Origin: a virus
Reading direction: 5' to 3' (one strand)
Length of the DNA: 64,000 nucleotides
IMG/VR virus record: IMGVR_UViG_3300003937_000082
Coordinates: 1 to 64,000 of that record
A program made the position numbers and the translations under genes. Of the stretch, positions 10,072 through 19,955 are shown in pieces. How positions within the stretch are numbered: position 1 is the first letter of the stretch; each line of letters begins with the position of its first letter. The notes under the pieces were generated by a model. It worked only from the letters and a program-made list of their open reading frames with translations. It had not been told where the DNA came from and ran no database searches.

Positions 10072-11257
10072 AACACTAACACAAATAACCAATCAAAACA
10101 CTTTTGGCGTTTGGAAAACTAGAACGAATGATATCATTGGCGTTCTTGGTGATGTTGTCACTATAGGTAACAGCGAAACTAATTCTGGAAACGTTGTCAT
10201 CACTGGAGACATCAGTGCAAGTGGAAAGATGTTTGTTGATACTATACAAGAGACTACAGGTAATAGTTCTAATATTATTACTGTAAATGCAAACTTGGGA
10301 GTTGAAGGCAATCTCATATTAGACCAGGCGTCTGCATTAGGCAAAATTGAGTTTCAATTAGCTAACACTCCCACTTGGTCAATCGAAACTTCGGCTAATC
10401 ATTCCACTATTGATATTAAGAAAGGCACAAAGTACCTGAGAGTGACCAGTCCCAATGGGAATACTGCCGGGGAGATTACTGGTGCAAACATTAAGCTTGA
10501 CTTAGATTTACTTCCAGCAACAGGAACGATTGGTCTAGCTACTACAGGTAATGCCGGAACAGCAACGAAATGGATTGATGGTAGTGACAATGTTACTCTA
10601 ACTGCAACAGTCGCAGATGACAGTCATACCCATGATGACCGGTATTTTACCGAAACAGAAGCAGACGCACGTTTTATTCAAGCAGATAGTGCAGTCTTCA
10701 CTGACGATGTTACAATCCCAATAAGTAAGCACTTATATCTTGGAAAAACATCAAGCGACACGGATGGATACGCATCAATAGAATACAATGCTAGCCGTGA
10801 GTTATCTATTCAGATGGTTGATGGCAGTAACGCCAGTACGCCAACTGCAGGAATAAAAATTGACCTGGCTGCCAAAAACCTTATGATCAACGATGGATCT
10901 ACTGGAAGATTTTCATTCTCAGGTTCAAGTGGAAATTTTGTAGCTGGCGGCGACATCACAGCATTCGGTGGTGTATCTGATCGAAACCTTAAAGAGAATA
11001 TTGTTAAGATCGATAATGCTCTAGAGAAAGTATCAAAAATTTCTGGATACACATTTAACTATATCGGTGATGATACTCCTATGACTGGTGTTATTGCACA
11101 AGAGTTAGAAGAAGTTTTACCAGAAGTTGTTTACGAAACAGAATCACCAGATGGTATACAAAGCAAAGCAGTTCGTCATGGTAATATAGTAGGTCTGCTG
11201 ATCGAATCTATTAAAGAATTAAAGGCAGAGATAGAAGAACTTAAGAAGGACAAATAG
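10064..11257 (+). CDS. Tail fibre/spike with C-terminal S74 intramolecular chaperone domain
   Basis: 397 aa. The N-terminal and central parts are beta-rich with the 'VVITGDISASGKMFVDTI' style of phage fibres and a 'DDRYFTETEADARF' segment typical of trimeric shafts. The C-terminal ~95 residues form a peptidase S74 / intramolecular chaperone domain: SDRNLKENI with Ser305 and Lys310 in the spacing of the Ser-Lys dyad known from phage endosialidases, then GVIAQELEEVLPEVV (about 342-356), and a terminal helix ESIKELKAEIEELKKDK. In the characterised family this domain drives trimer folding and then cleaves itself off just before the serine. All catalytic positions look intact. It is the only clear S74 domain in the window, although many other fibres are present. 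Confidence 0.88.
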   Translation: MSRTLTQITNQNTFGVWKTRTNDIIGVLGDVVTIGNSETNSGNVVITGDISASGKMFVDTIQETTGNSSNIITVNANLGVEGNLILDQASALGKIEFQLANTPTWSIETSANHSTIDIKKGTKYLRVTSPNGNTAGEITGANIKLDLDLLPATGTIGLATTGNAGTATKWIDGSDNVTLTATVADDSHTHDDRYFTETEADARFIQADSAVFTDDVTIPISKHLYLGKTSSDTDGYASIEYNASRELSIQMVDGSNASTPTAGIKIDLAAKNLMINDGSTGRFSFSGSSGNFVAGGDITAFGGVSDRNLKENIVKIDNALEKVSKISGYTFNYIGDDTPMTGVIAQELEEVLPEVVYETESPDGIQSKAVRHGNIVGLLIESIKELKAEIEELKKDK

Positions 11258-12607
11258 ATGGCTATCACGTCCTCAGATCCAGACGACAATCCTGTAACAC
11301 CCAGTCCTTCATTAAAGTTTGGTACACCCAATGACTCTGGGAACCAAAGCTTGCGTAAAGAGTTTCCTCATGAGACTAACACCGGACCAGATGGTCAACC
11401 TAGACAAGGAGCATCTTTAAGTGAGTATTATCGGGGTGCAGGAGTTGTCCCCTATGGCGCTGGCGGAGCGACACAAACAGAAGTTGGAGAATGGACAGAT
11501 GATGAATTGGTTGAGTATAATCCTGACAAGCAACCGCCAAATGCATATGCAGATACAATAGAACATCCTTCAATACCCTACACTGGACTTTACTATGTTA
11601 GACGAGTTACTGCGGCTGGAGCCACCGCCCTTGGGGCAGGACAGGGCTATAACGAAGGCGATTTAATTTTCGCTTGGGGAAGTAGAACAAATGATGATGA
11701 TCCATTTGCATCTGAATTTATAATTCCTAATGGAGCAACCAATCAGGCATACACTCACGAGGGATATCAATACTCTACCGGAGCAGATGCTAGTGGAGTA
11801 CAGGTAGTAATATACCTGAATGTTGTAAACGTGACACAATTCAATTTGCGAGATATTTATAATTCGTGGTTCGAGACTTACTACATTAAACGGAGAATAT
11901 CTAATACGAATTCAACTCCAACTCCAGAAATAAATGAAAACATTCCTATAATAGGATCAGGAAAATATGGAACAAACCCTCCTATTAAGTTTTCTGATCT
12001 ATACGGAGCTGTAAACTATGTTAGTCGAAGCAAAACTATAATAGGACATAACGCACAGACTTATGGCACAATTGGCGCTGGCTCAAATTATATTTCAAAT
12101 TCTTACCCAACAACAATAACGACCGATGGTACGGATGTGAGAAGTGGAAATCATTCAGCAACGACTGGATCTAATTCTAATCAGTGGAGATCAGCCACAG
12201 TTCCTATGGGAACATTTTATGTTGATCCAAATCTCTTTCCGGGAGACGTTAGAATTAAATATCCAGTAATTACTTATCGTTCTTCTGGAGACGTAGATCC
12301 AGGAGACGGCAGAGTTGATGTTAGAAATGTGGGAGTGAAAGTAAATCATTTAGGCAGTAACAACGTCCAAACAGGTGTAATGCTTGCGACTGATATATTT
12401 ACTTTAAATGGTGCTGATGGACAGAGCCTTAATAGTAGTCATAATCCTAGAACGATTAACACTAATGGCACCTTTAATGCAACAACTGATAAGACTGGTA
12501 GATTTATAGTACATCTCACATTTCAACATTATCAGACAACAGACTTCGAAGATCCTGATCTTAACATTAAAGTAAATGACTTTGTTATTGAGTGGGAAAC
12601 AGCATAG
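11258..12607 (+). CDS. Virion structural protein, beta-rich (unknown part)
   Basis: 449 aa, starting on the base after the S74 fibre stop. The N-terminus is Pro/Ser/Asn-rich and disordered, followed by GASLSEYYRGAGVVPYGAGG. A 'SLSEYYRG'-type segment recurs in phage tail proteins. The rest is Gly/Thr/Asn-rich with no catalytic motif seen. The C-terminus (TTDKTGRFIVHLTFQHYQTT, ending NDFVIEWETA) looks like a folded beta domain. There is no signal peptide or membrane segment. Co-transcription with the preceding baseplate genes is likely; the next gene has its own late promoter, so this probably ends the first unit. Fibre or adhesin is the most likely role; the family is not recognised. Confidence 0.65.
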   Translation: MAITSSDPDDNPVTPSPSLKFGTPNDSGNQSLRKEFPHETNTGPDGQPRQGASLSEYYRGAGVVPYGAGGATQTEVGEWTDDELVEYNPDKQPPNAYADTIEHPSIPYTGLYYVRRVTAAGATALGAGQGYNEGDLIFAWGSRTNDDDPFASEFIIPNGATNQAYTHEGYQYSTGADASGVQVVIYLNVVNVTQFNLRDIYNSWFETYYIKRRISNTNSTPTPEINENIPIIGSGKYGTNPPIKFSDLYGAVNYVSRSKTIIGHNAQTYGTIGAGSNYISNSYPTTITTDGTDVRSGNHSATTGSNSNQWRSATVPMGTFYVDPNLFPGDVRIKYPVITYRSSGDVDPGDGRVDVRNVGVKVNHLGSNNVQTGVMLATDIFTLNGADGQSLNSSHNPRTINTNGTFNATTDKTGRFIVHLTFQHYQTTDFEDPDLNIKVNDFVIEWETA

Positions 12608-12621
12608 CCGCTGATTGGTGA

Positions 12622-12629
12622 TATAAATA
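12622..12629 (+). promoter_or_regulatory. T4-type late promoter TATAAATA
   Basis: Exact TATAAATA lies in the 63-bp gap before the fibre gene at 12671. In T4 this element is recognised by the gp55 sigma factor and is the whole promoter. A start about 6-7 nt downstream would give a leader of roughly 35 nt. The gap holds nothing else recognisable. Confidence 0.75.
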
Positions 12630-12670
12630 AAGACAGATAACCTTACATATTTTTTTAAAGGCAGCAACAG

Positions 12671-15600
12671 ATGACTAAAAAATTTAGCGAACTAAGTTCG
12701 ATCACAACGCCAGCTAACACTGATCTCTTTGCGCTGTCCGATGTTTCCGAAACTCAGTCCAAGAAAATTACATTTGCGGACTTAAAGGCTTCTGTGGTTG
12801 ATGAGTCTAGTTTTAATTTTGCAACTCTTGTATCTCAATTAAATGCACATAACCCAGCTAGTAATGGTCAAAACGGATTGTTTGCCACAAAGCTGTATAC
12901 AAATAGTACAGATGGATATCAGCCTGGATCTTATTTCTTAACCTACGCAAATATATCTGGTACTCCTGCAATACCAGTGGACCTTAGTGTACAAACTAAT
13001 AATACTCCAACTATAGGATTCTTAAGATACAACCAAAACACTTCTTTTATAGAGTGGCGTGGTTCTGCTACACTTCAGATGTCGTCTAGTAACTTGCCAG
13101 AAGGCAATAACCTATACTATACAGATGAGAGAGCAAAAGCTAATTTAGTAGCGAACTTCGCTGAACAGTTCAACATTTACAATAGTACGTTTGATCAAGG
13201 AGACGTGAGAGATAGTGTTTATGGACTATCTGGTGCCTTTCAGAACAACCAAGTTTCGGGAGGACAACAACAGTCTAAGACTTTTCGTATAACTGGAGAT
13301 TCTAGTTCAGAAGTAAGAGCCCAATTTTCAGTAGGACATACAATTAGGATATATGGCGCTCAAACAACATATGAGAATCCAACTAATGTAGCAACATTCT
13401 CATTAACTCCTCAAGGTTTTACAGAAAATGAAAATCAAAAGAAATCTGGTACTGCTGCCGCAACTTATTCATACAAAATTTCAGAGTTCGACCTAGAAAG
13501 TGGAGAAATAACTCCTGCGACTGCCGCACAGACAAAAACAATTTATGTTCCAACTTCAGGCGGAGCTTCTAATGTCGCAGATCAGTTTAACGCTTCACAC
13601 TTTATTAGATTAAGCTTTGCAAGTGTTCCTTCAGATAATGGCATTGCAGTCTACAGAAGAATAGGCACATCTGGAGACTATAAACTTATTGCCGTATTAG
13701 GCAGAAAAGAAGTAGAATCTGGATCTTGGATTGACTATCAATCATTTGATTACACGTCATGGTCTGGTAAAAACGCTACAGATAATTCGTTCACTAGTAT
13801 CGTTCATTTTCCACTCACAGCAGAGAGTGTGTCAAGACGTGGTTGGGTAGACAAAAAAATTACAGCAATCACGCAAAACACAACCAGCTTTGATCTAACA
13901 ATAGACGATTGGGTATTTGTTAACTCTGTGGATGGATCTGGAAAATTTTCAGCGCAGATTTGTCACAACGATACATCACTTATTCAGACTGCTATAACAA
14001 ATAACGCAATAGCAGGAAAGAAAAGTATTGTATTGAATGCAAAGACTTACGTAACTTCACTACTTTCTCTACCTGACAATTTCGGCTTAGTCGGAACATC
14101 TTACATCACTAAAATTAGAAAACTGCCATGGACTGGCGGAGATACATCTAATAGCAAGCTTATTGTCGCAGAAGAAGCACAGGGTGCAAAATCAATGTCT
14201 ATCGTTGGTGTTGACATAGATGGAGAAGCATCTAATCAGTTTTTATGGCCGGACTCTACGACAGTTAATAAAAACTACTTGCTAGATTTTGGTACTAACT
14301 GTAGTTCATTGTTACTGGACAGAGTGAGAATTACAAATGCTCCAGCTGGTGGTGTTTACGCAACCAGTCCAATCGAACTGAAAGTCAACACTAGTGAAAT
14401 CACTGATAGTGGCATAACTGACAGATATCAATATAGTCCTTTGGTTGCCGATTCTGGATCAGACACTATGATCGTCGGCAATAGATTTCAAAATTACACA
14501 GACTATGTAGACGTATCGGTTACCAATAAAGGCATTGTTGCAAACAACGTTATCAATAATTGTGGTAGTGGATTGTTTGTATATGGCTCAGTGTTCTTTG
14601 TATCATCGCCAAACGTTCTTATGGGACCAGCACAAGAGTTCTTGCCAACTCCAGATATTCTCAACTCTGAGTATGATCTCATTAATATTGATTTGTCGGC
14701 GGCGAAGGCTGCTTCAAGTTCTTACACTCCAACAACAGGTGGTTATGTTTACCAGGAGAACGGATCAGCGTTTGATTTATCTGCAACAGCAGGGTCTATC
14801 GTAGATATCACTCACCGTGCATTCTATATTCAGAAGACGGCTCAGGGCGTTGAAGAGATTTACGGAACAACAACTCAAGCAGGAAGCTTCCAAGTTACTA
14901 ATCCTAAGACTAGATATACTATTTTGACTCTAGGTAATACAACACAAGCACAGTGGAATACAGCCGCAGGAACAAGCGGTGTTGTGTACTCAGTGGGAGA
15001 TACGTTCACTGCAGCCACCGCAGGAACTGGAACAGGTACTGCAACAAGTGGAGGAGTAGACACGATTCAAATGGTTGATGTCGCCAAATCGCCAGCAGAC
15101 AGAAAAGCTGGATTGTTCTCATTCGAAATTCCTGTCGCTACTGTTAACGCTATTAAAGATGCTGGTACTATAAAATCTATAGGTAGTTTTGTAGTAGGAA
15201 AAAGATATAAGATAACAAGTTTAGGCACTATAACAACTCAGGCTCATTGGAATACAGCCGCAGGAACTTCTGGAGTTACATATACTGTTGGTATGAGTTT
15301 TGTTGCAGCCGCTGTTGGCACATCAGGAGACGGTGCTGCCCTAGAGAATGGAGGTATACATAGCTATTCAACTTTAAAAGATGCGAATCCTTTACATGAA
15401 GGCATAGGATGGGCATCTACATTTAGAAACGAAGTCTCTTGTGGTACCATTTCTAATCAAACAGCTCCTGCCTGGGCTGTCGATGAAGTCAACGGTACTG
15501 ATCCCATATACTCAGTTCGAGTAGATAATCTATTGTATGCAAGTATAGGCAGAAGAGTTAGATTCTCAGATCACACTGGTTGGAGTAACGGAGGAAACGT

Positions 15601-15778
15601 GACAACAGGAATAGTACACAACATTACAGTAAGCGGAACCGAATATACTGTTTACATAAAATTTAGAGGAGCGGGAGGCGGAACAAATCCAAACAGTCCA
15701 GTAAACTTGGGGGTTGGTAATGGTGGTACGCTAAATATAATCGATAGCTTTGTGATGGCACAAGGAAGGATAATCTAA
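12671..15778 (+). CDS. Tail fibre/spike with probable parallel beta-helix domain
   Basis: 1035 aa. The N-terminus (MTKKFSELSSITTPANTDLF) is a common virion-attachment start among phage fibres, followed by a shaft-like 'NNLYYTDERAKANL' segment near residue 150. Residues around 245-370 look like a fibronectin/Ig-type beta-sandwich (VYRRIGTSGDYKLIAVLG). About 430-680 resembles the right-handed beta-helix of phage depolymerase spikes: AGKKSIVLNAKTY, LPDNFGLVGTS, then strings such as VGNRF and IVANNVINNCGSG. The beta-helix is pattern recognition, not a search result. Two G-x-Y-x-I modules follow in close succession (14888-15054 and 15182-15345). It has its own late promoter at 12622. It could bind or degrade a host surface glycan. 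Confidence 0.75.
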   Translation: MTKKFSELSSITTPANTDLFALSDVSETQSKKITFADLKASVVDESSFNFATLVSQLNAHNPASNGQNGLFATKLYTNSTDGYQPGSYFLTYANISGTPAIPVDLSVQTNNTPTIGFLRYNQNTSFIEWRGSATLQMSSSNLPEGNNLYYTDERAKANLVANFAEQFNIYNSTFDQGDVRDSVYGLSGAFQNNQVSGGQQQSKTFRITGDSSSEVRAQFSVGHTIRIYGAQTTYENPTNVATFSLTPQGFTENENQKKSGTAAATYSYKISEFDLESGEITPATAAQTKTIYVPTSGGASNVADQFNASHFIRLSFASVPSDNGIAVYRRIGTSGDYKLIAVLGRKEVESGSWIDYQSFDYTSWSGKNATDNSFTSIVHFPLTAESVSRRGWVDKKITAITQNTTSFDLTIDDWVFVNSVDGSGKFSAQICHNDTSLIQTAITNNAIAGKKSIVLNAKTYVTSLLSLPDNFGLVGTSYITKIRKLPWTGGDTSNSKLIVAEEAQGAKSMSIVGVDIDGEASNQFLWPDSTTVNKNYLLDFGTNCSSLLLDRVRITNAPAGGVYATSPIELKVNTSEITDSGITDRYQYSPLVADSGSDTMIVGNRFQNYTDYVDVSVTNKGIVANNVINNCGSGLFVYGSVFFVSSPNVLMGPAQEFLPTPDILNSEYDLINIDLSAAKAASSSYTPTTGGYVYQENGSAFDLSATAGSIVDITHRAFYIQKTAQGVEEIYGTTTQAGSFQVTNPKTRYTILTLGNTTQAQWNTAAGTSGVVYSVGDTFTAATAGTGTGTATSGGVDTIQMVDVAKSPADRKAGLFSFEIPVATVNAIKDAGTIKSIGSFVVGKRYKITSLGTITTQAHWNTAAGTSGVTYTVGMSFVAAAVGTSGDGAALENGGIHSYSTLKDANPLHEGIGWASTFRNEVSCGTISNQTAPAWAVDEVNGTDPIYSVRVDNLLYASIGRRVRFSDHTGWSNGGNVTTGIVHNITVSGTEYTVYIKFRGAGGGTNPNSPVNLGVGNGGTLNIIDSFVMAQGRII
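14888..15054 (+). repeat. G-x-Y-x-I module, copy 3
   Basis: Encodes TRYTILTLGNTTQAQWNTAA, GTSGVVYSVGDTFTA in the beta-helix fibre protein. Confidence 0.82.
15182..15345 (+). repeat. G-x-Y-x-I module, copy 4
   Basis: Encodes GSFVVGKRYKITSLGTITTQ, AHWNTAAGTSGVTYTVGMSF in the same fibre protein, about 125 bp after copy 3. Confidence 0.82.
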
Positions 15779-15779
15779 T

Positions 15780-18700
15780 ATGTCAAGTATAACAAATGTA
15801 AATAATAACGCAAGTGTAGTTAACGTAGGTCGTACTACACCTGTTTCTCCTGGTGCTCAACCTGCTTCTAAGTCGATTCCAGTTGTAATCGCTACAGATC
15901 AGACTGCAATTCCAGTTGAGGAACAAAACAAAGTACAATCAGAAGTAGCACTTTCACTTTTAGGTATACCACGTGCTGAGGTCGCACTAGGTATTTTCGC
16001 AGACGTTAACACTTATGATGTTAACCCAAGTGAGTGGTCATCTTCTCCACAATATCATATCACAGGACATGGTATTCAACATTTACCGACAGAAGCTGGC
16101 GCACTAGTAGAAGCACCTAGAAACAAAACAGCAGTTCTCACATCGAAGCGTTTCTTCAGATATCAGCCTGGTCGTGTATCAGCCGCAACATTTGGTGTAA
16201 AATCAACTATCGGACAAAAGTCTTTCTCTCAGAATCCGTCTATTCGAAAATTTGGTATCTATGATAACTTCGATGGATACTTCTGGGAAACTAGAGATGA
16301 CTCACAAGAAGATAACTTTTCAGTAGTTAGACGCTCACAGTCTCTCACAAAAGCACCTAACTCTCCAACTGGTATTGCAACTCAACCACTTAAAGGTGGT
16401 GCACCTGCAGATACTATTGGTCAAACTCAGTTTGATGATTATAGAATTATCGGTAATGGTGCAAGCGAATCAATAGTGCCTAGTACACTCTTAGTCAAAG
16501 ATCGTGAACTTATTACGAATAACAGATTTGCTATTATTGATGGAGTTGTTAACGGACTTGACGCAAACAACTTCTATCAAAACTTAGCGGCAGCTATCGG
16601 ATCACCTGAGACTGCGGCTTCTGTAAAAGAGAAGTGTGCAAGAGACCTAGACTACTGGGTAGACTTCTATCTGCTAGATATGGAGCATGGTGGTACAAAC
16701 CACACTAAGATTAATATCACTAACTATGCGACTGCTATTCTTCCTGCAATTGCTACTTACGAGAAACCAACTCACATTGCATTAGGAACTGCATTAACTG
16801 GATATTCAGGATTATCTTCTGCAGGTGTCGCAAAGCTTACTACGCTTACTGGACTTACGAATACAGCTTTCAATAGAAATAATGGACAGTCTGTGTTAGT
16901 TCCAAGTATCAGTGATAATGACTATGGCAACAGAAGTAAGACCGACACTATCTTTGCGGCTAAGTCGCATTACTGGGCATATCACGTAACTGCTAGAAAC
17001 GGAGATACCACTGCTGGTAGTTTTGTAACTAACACAAAATATAAAATCTCTAGTTTAGGCAATACAAATTGGAATGCAATTGGCGCATCAGGAACACCTG
17101 CTGTAGGAGACACGTTTACAGCCACCGGTGCTGGTTCAGGAACAGGTACTGCCGACTCAGCCGCAACATATGTAGTGCCATCTGGATATCCATATACAGT
17201 AGAAGAACTCAAGTACAAGTGTCAAAGAGACCTTGGATACATCGCAGGAGGATACGGAAACGACATCGCAGGAGGCGGTGACGGAGAAACAAAGTATAAT
17301 ATGTCTATGTACTTTAAAGGTGGTAGACCATCGAGCCTTACTGCAGGCGCTGGCATGTCTATCTACTCGCAAGCGGCAAGCGGTAATCCAGTACAAGCAG
17401 AGATTAATCGACACACTCACTTAAAAGATACAATCTTAGCAGACTTTACCACTTATTTTGGATATACTAATTCAAGTTCAGAATACGTTAAACTGAATGC
17501 ACTTGCAACAAGAGTTATTCAGAACTTCTCAGAAGAAGACACACAGCAAATTGATGTTGGTGATAGAGGGTTTGCTGGCAACTTAGTTGCGATGCGAGAC
17601 GGAATAATTTTAACGCACTCTGCTGTTTACGATCCACAACTTCTTAAAGATATTGAACAGATTAGGGCAGTCTCTGATACTAATGATCAACTTAAACTGA
17701 CTAAAGGCGTAGTCCAATTTAAGGGTCACGTCAAAGTTAAAACTGCTGTGCCTGTTCCTACTCCTTCTAGAACTGGAGGCACAGGACTTGCGGCAGGTCA
17801 AGTTTATAAAGTAGTTAAGGTAATTGGACCAAAAGGTAACGAGTTTACATTAGAGAGCGAGGACGGAGTCGCACAAGTCTTTGATGCGGTAGATATTCCT
17901 GCCAACTTTAAAGTAGAAATAGTGGTACCTTTTATCTTCCCTAAAAAGGGTACTACTCTAGCAATTGGTAATACTAAACTCAAACAGGATCTACCGGGTG
18001 GAGCCAACGTATACGTAGCTGACCGGACGAAAGGGTATCACGGATATGATCCTGTAAACTACAGACTCGCACATGGTCTTGCGGCAGATGGATCTAACGA
18101 TACATTCACTAAAGGAATGGTCTTTCCCTATATGTACTCAAGCGATGATAATCTTAGTGCCACAGATTCGGCGGTAAGTAGGCGTGTTGGTTATATCAAC
18201 ACTGCAATTGACATCTCAACGAAGGAGGGATTAAATACAGTATGTGACCAAATCGATTACGTCAACTTTGATCCCAACTTTGTAACTTGGGTAAGATTTA
18301 ATGTTAAGCCAGAGTTTTGGGGAGTGTATGATTATCGTGTACCTAGATCAAGGTTCAGTCACGATACATTAGACGGTAGAACTGCTAGTTCAAATCCGCC
18401 AGCAAAGAAAAGAGTGTACAGTGACGTTGCTACAGGAGAAACTGGCACAGCTAGACCTGGTCAAATCTATAAGCTAAATGGTCTCGGTCAAGATACCGAC
18501 AGTTTGTATAACTTCGACTTTACCAAAGTTACCATGCTTAAGATCGAATTCTCTTGGTACGGTGCTGTTGGTGCATTGTTCTTAGCATATGTTCCAGTAG
18601 AGAATGGTGAAGCTAGATGGGTAAGAGTACACCACTTACGTGCTTCTAACCAATACAAGAATGCCTCTCTGGGTAATGCGACACTTCCTATCACGTATAC

Positions 18701-19952
18701 GACATACGGTGGCGGTGATCAATACTCACTTGGCGATGGAGAAGATACAAACTTCGTGAATAGAGGCTATGGATCTGAGTCACACTCAATTGTCAAATAC
18801 GGTGCTTCGTATTACATCGACGGTGGTGATAGAGGTACTGTTCGACTATACAGTCACAACAACGAAGATACTACAAAGGCTTACGGTAAGCAGTGGACTA
18901 TTGCTAACGGCAGTTATGTATCAAGTGGCAACAAAATCGCAATTAACACTACGTCACTAGCATCTGGAAACCCGAACACTAAAGTAGATCCTACGTTCTT
19001 TATGGGAGCTAGATTTAAGAGTGCGAACAGAACAGACCAAAATATTAAAGTTATTTGGGCAGACAAAACTCACGTATACTTAAGCGGAGTTCCAACTGGA
19101 ACTCCAACGGGCATGAAACTCTTAGTTGACAGAGCAAACGCAACTTATAATCTTGAAACAAAGAAGATTATTTTGAGTACACAACAGTCAAATGCTGTTC
19201 GTAACAGAGTACAGGTTTATCCTACAAAACTTTCTTCATCGAACTTGGGCAACAATCCAATTCGTATGAGGTTTAAGAAGACTCCTGTTTTCCAAACTGA
19301 CACAGTATACAGCGGCACATTTGCATTGAATGCTCCTTATACGTTAAATCCTACTAATGAAGCTTTAAACACAGTCGGAATCACTGAGAGTAGTTCTCCT
19401 TACTTTGACAATAACGAAAGTCTTTTTGGTTGGTTCCAAGCACTTGTAGATGCTGATCCAGTAACAGTATTCGGTAGACTGTATAAAGAAAGTGATTTGT
19501 ATTACTTCGAAATTCTTGAATCATACAACGGTACGATCCAGTTAAAAGCTGGTGCATTCTTACCCGATGCTAGATTCGAGGCAGACGGAAAATATGCTGG
19601 ATGGTCAGGCACTAGCCAAGACTATACAACTGGTACTAATCCAGCAAGAGCGATTGTCGCTCAATCAGTGGCATCTAAAGTAACTTCAGAGAAAGAAGGA
19701 TTAAGTTCAATTAAAATTGCAAATGATACGGTAGTGCCAATTCCGAATACTGGTATTAACGTAGCGACTATATACTTACAAGAGGGAACAGAACAACTTG
19801 ACCTAAGTCCTTACTTTGATTACAATAAAGAGTATCTATCATTCCCCCTTACGGATCAAGCAGATAGTCTTTATTTTGCGATTGACTCTGATACATCAGC
19901 GGGAGACACAGCAGACGAAGTAAGCATAGGTTGTACGTGGGAAGAACAGTAA
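15780..19952 (+). CDS. Giant virion structural protein (FRYQPGR family), long form with large insertion
   Basis: 1390 aa, starting 1 bp after the previous stop. It is a paralogue of the next gene: both share LGIPRAE/LGVPRAE near the N-terminus, FRYQPGR (about residue 126 here), the block IEFSWYGA (about 924), NGEARWV and a KYGASYYIDGGDRGT-type segment. The FRYQPGR to FSWYGA distance is about 800 residues here against about 125 in the paralogue, so some 670 residues are extra. That extra part contains two degenerate copies of a C-x-RD-[LV]-x-Y domain (CARDLDYWVDFY near 283 and CQRDLGYIAGGY near 480) with a G-x-Y-x-I module between them. The proteins are of a kind typical of marine T4-like virions; exact location unknown, probably baseplate or fibre network. 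Confidence 0.75.
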   Translation: MSSITNVNNNASVVNVGRTTPVSPGAQPASKSIPVVIATDQTAIPVEEQNKVQSEVALSLLGIPRAEVALGIFADVNTYDVNPSEWSSSPQYHITGHGIQHLPTEAGALVEAPRNKTAVLTSKRFFRYQPGRVSAATFGVKSTIGQKSFSQNPSIRKFGIYDNFDGYFWETRDDSQEDNFSVVRRSQSLTKAPNSPTGIATQPLKGGAPADTIGQTQFDDYRIIGNGASESIVPSTLLVKDRELITNNRFAIIDGVVNGLDANNFYQNLAAAIGSPETAASVKEKCARDLDYWVDFYLLDMEHGGTNHTKINITNYATAILPAIATYEKPTHIALGTALTGYSGLSSAGVAKLTTLTGLTNTAFNRNNGQSVLVPSISDNDYGNRSKTDTIFAAKSHYWAYHVTARNGDTTAGSFVTNTKYKISSLGNTNWNAIGASGTPAVGDTFTATGAGSGTGTADSAATYVVPSGYPYTVEELKYKCQRDLGYIAGGYGNDIAGGGDGETKYNMSMYFKGGRPSSLTAGAGMSIYSQAASGNPVQAEINRHTHLKDTILADFTTYFGYTNSSSEYVKLNALATRVIQNFSEEDTQQIDVGDRGFAGNLVAMRDGIILTHSAVYDPQLLKDIEQIRAVSDTNDQLKLTKGVVQFKGHVKVKTAVPVPTPSRTGGTGLAAGQVYKVVKVIGPKGNEFTLESEDGVAQVFDAVDIPANFKVEIVVPFIFPKKGTTLAIGNTKLKQDLPGGANVYVADRTKGYHGYDPVNYRLAHGLAADGSNDTFTKGMVFPYMYSSDDNLSATDSAVSRRVGYINTAIDISTKEGLNTVCDQIDYVNFDPNFVTWVRFNVKPEFWGVYDYRVPRSRFSHDTLDGRTASSNPPAKKRVYSDVATGETGTARPGQIYKLNGLGQDTDSLYNFDFTKVTMLKIEFSWYGAVGALFLAYVPVENGEARWVRVHHLRASNQYKNASLGNATLPITYTTYGGGDQYSLGDGEDTNFVNRGYGSESHSIVKYGASYYIDGGDRGTVRLYSHNNEDTTKAYGKQWTIANGSYVSSGNKIAINTTSLASGNPNTKVDPTFFMGARFKSANRTDQNIKVIWADKTHVYLSGVPTGTPTGMKLLVDRANATYNLETKKIILSTQQSNAVRNRVQVYPTKLSSSNLGNNPIRMRFKKTPVFQTDTVYSGTFALNAPYTLNPTNEALNTVGITESSSPYFDNNESLFGWFQALVDADPVTVFGRLYKESDLYYFEILESYNGTIQLKAGAFLPDARFEADGKYAGWSGTSQDYTTGTNPARAIVAQSVASKVTSEKEGLSSIKIANDTVVPIPNTGINVATIYLQEGTEQLDLSPYFDYNKEYLSFPLTDQADSLYFAIDSDTSAGDTADEVSIGCTWEEQ
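17013..17159 (+). repeat. G-x-Y-x-I module, copy 5
   Basis: Encodes GSFVTNTKYKISSLGNTNWN, AIGASGTPAVGDTFTATGAG in the 1390-aa structural protein, between its two C-x-RD domains. Confidence 0.8.
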
Positions 19953-19955
19953 CTC

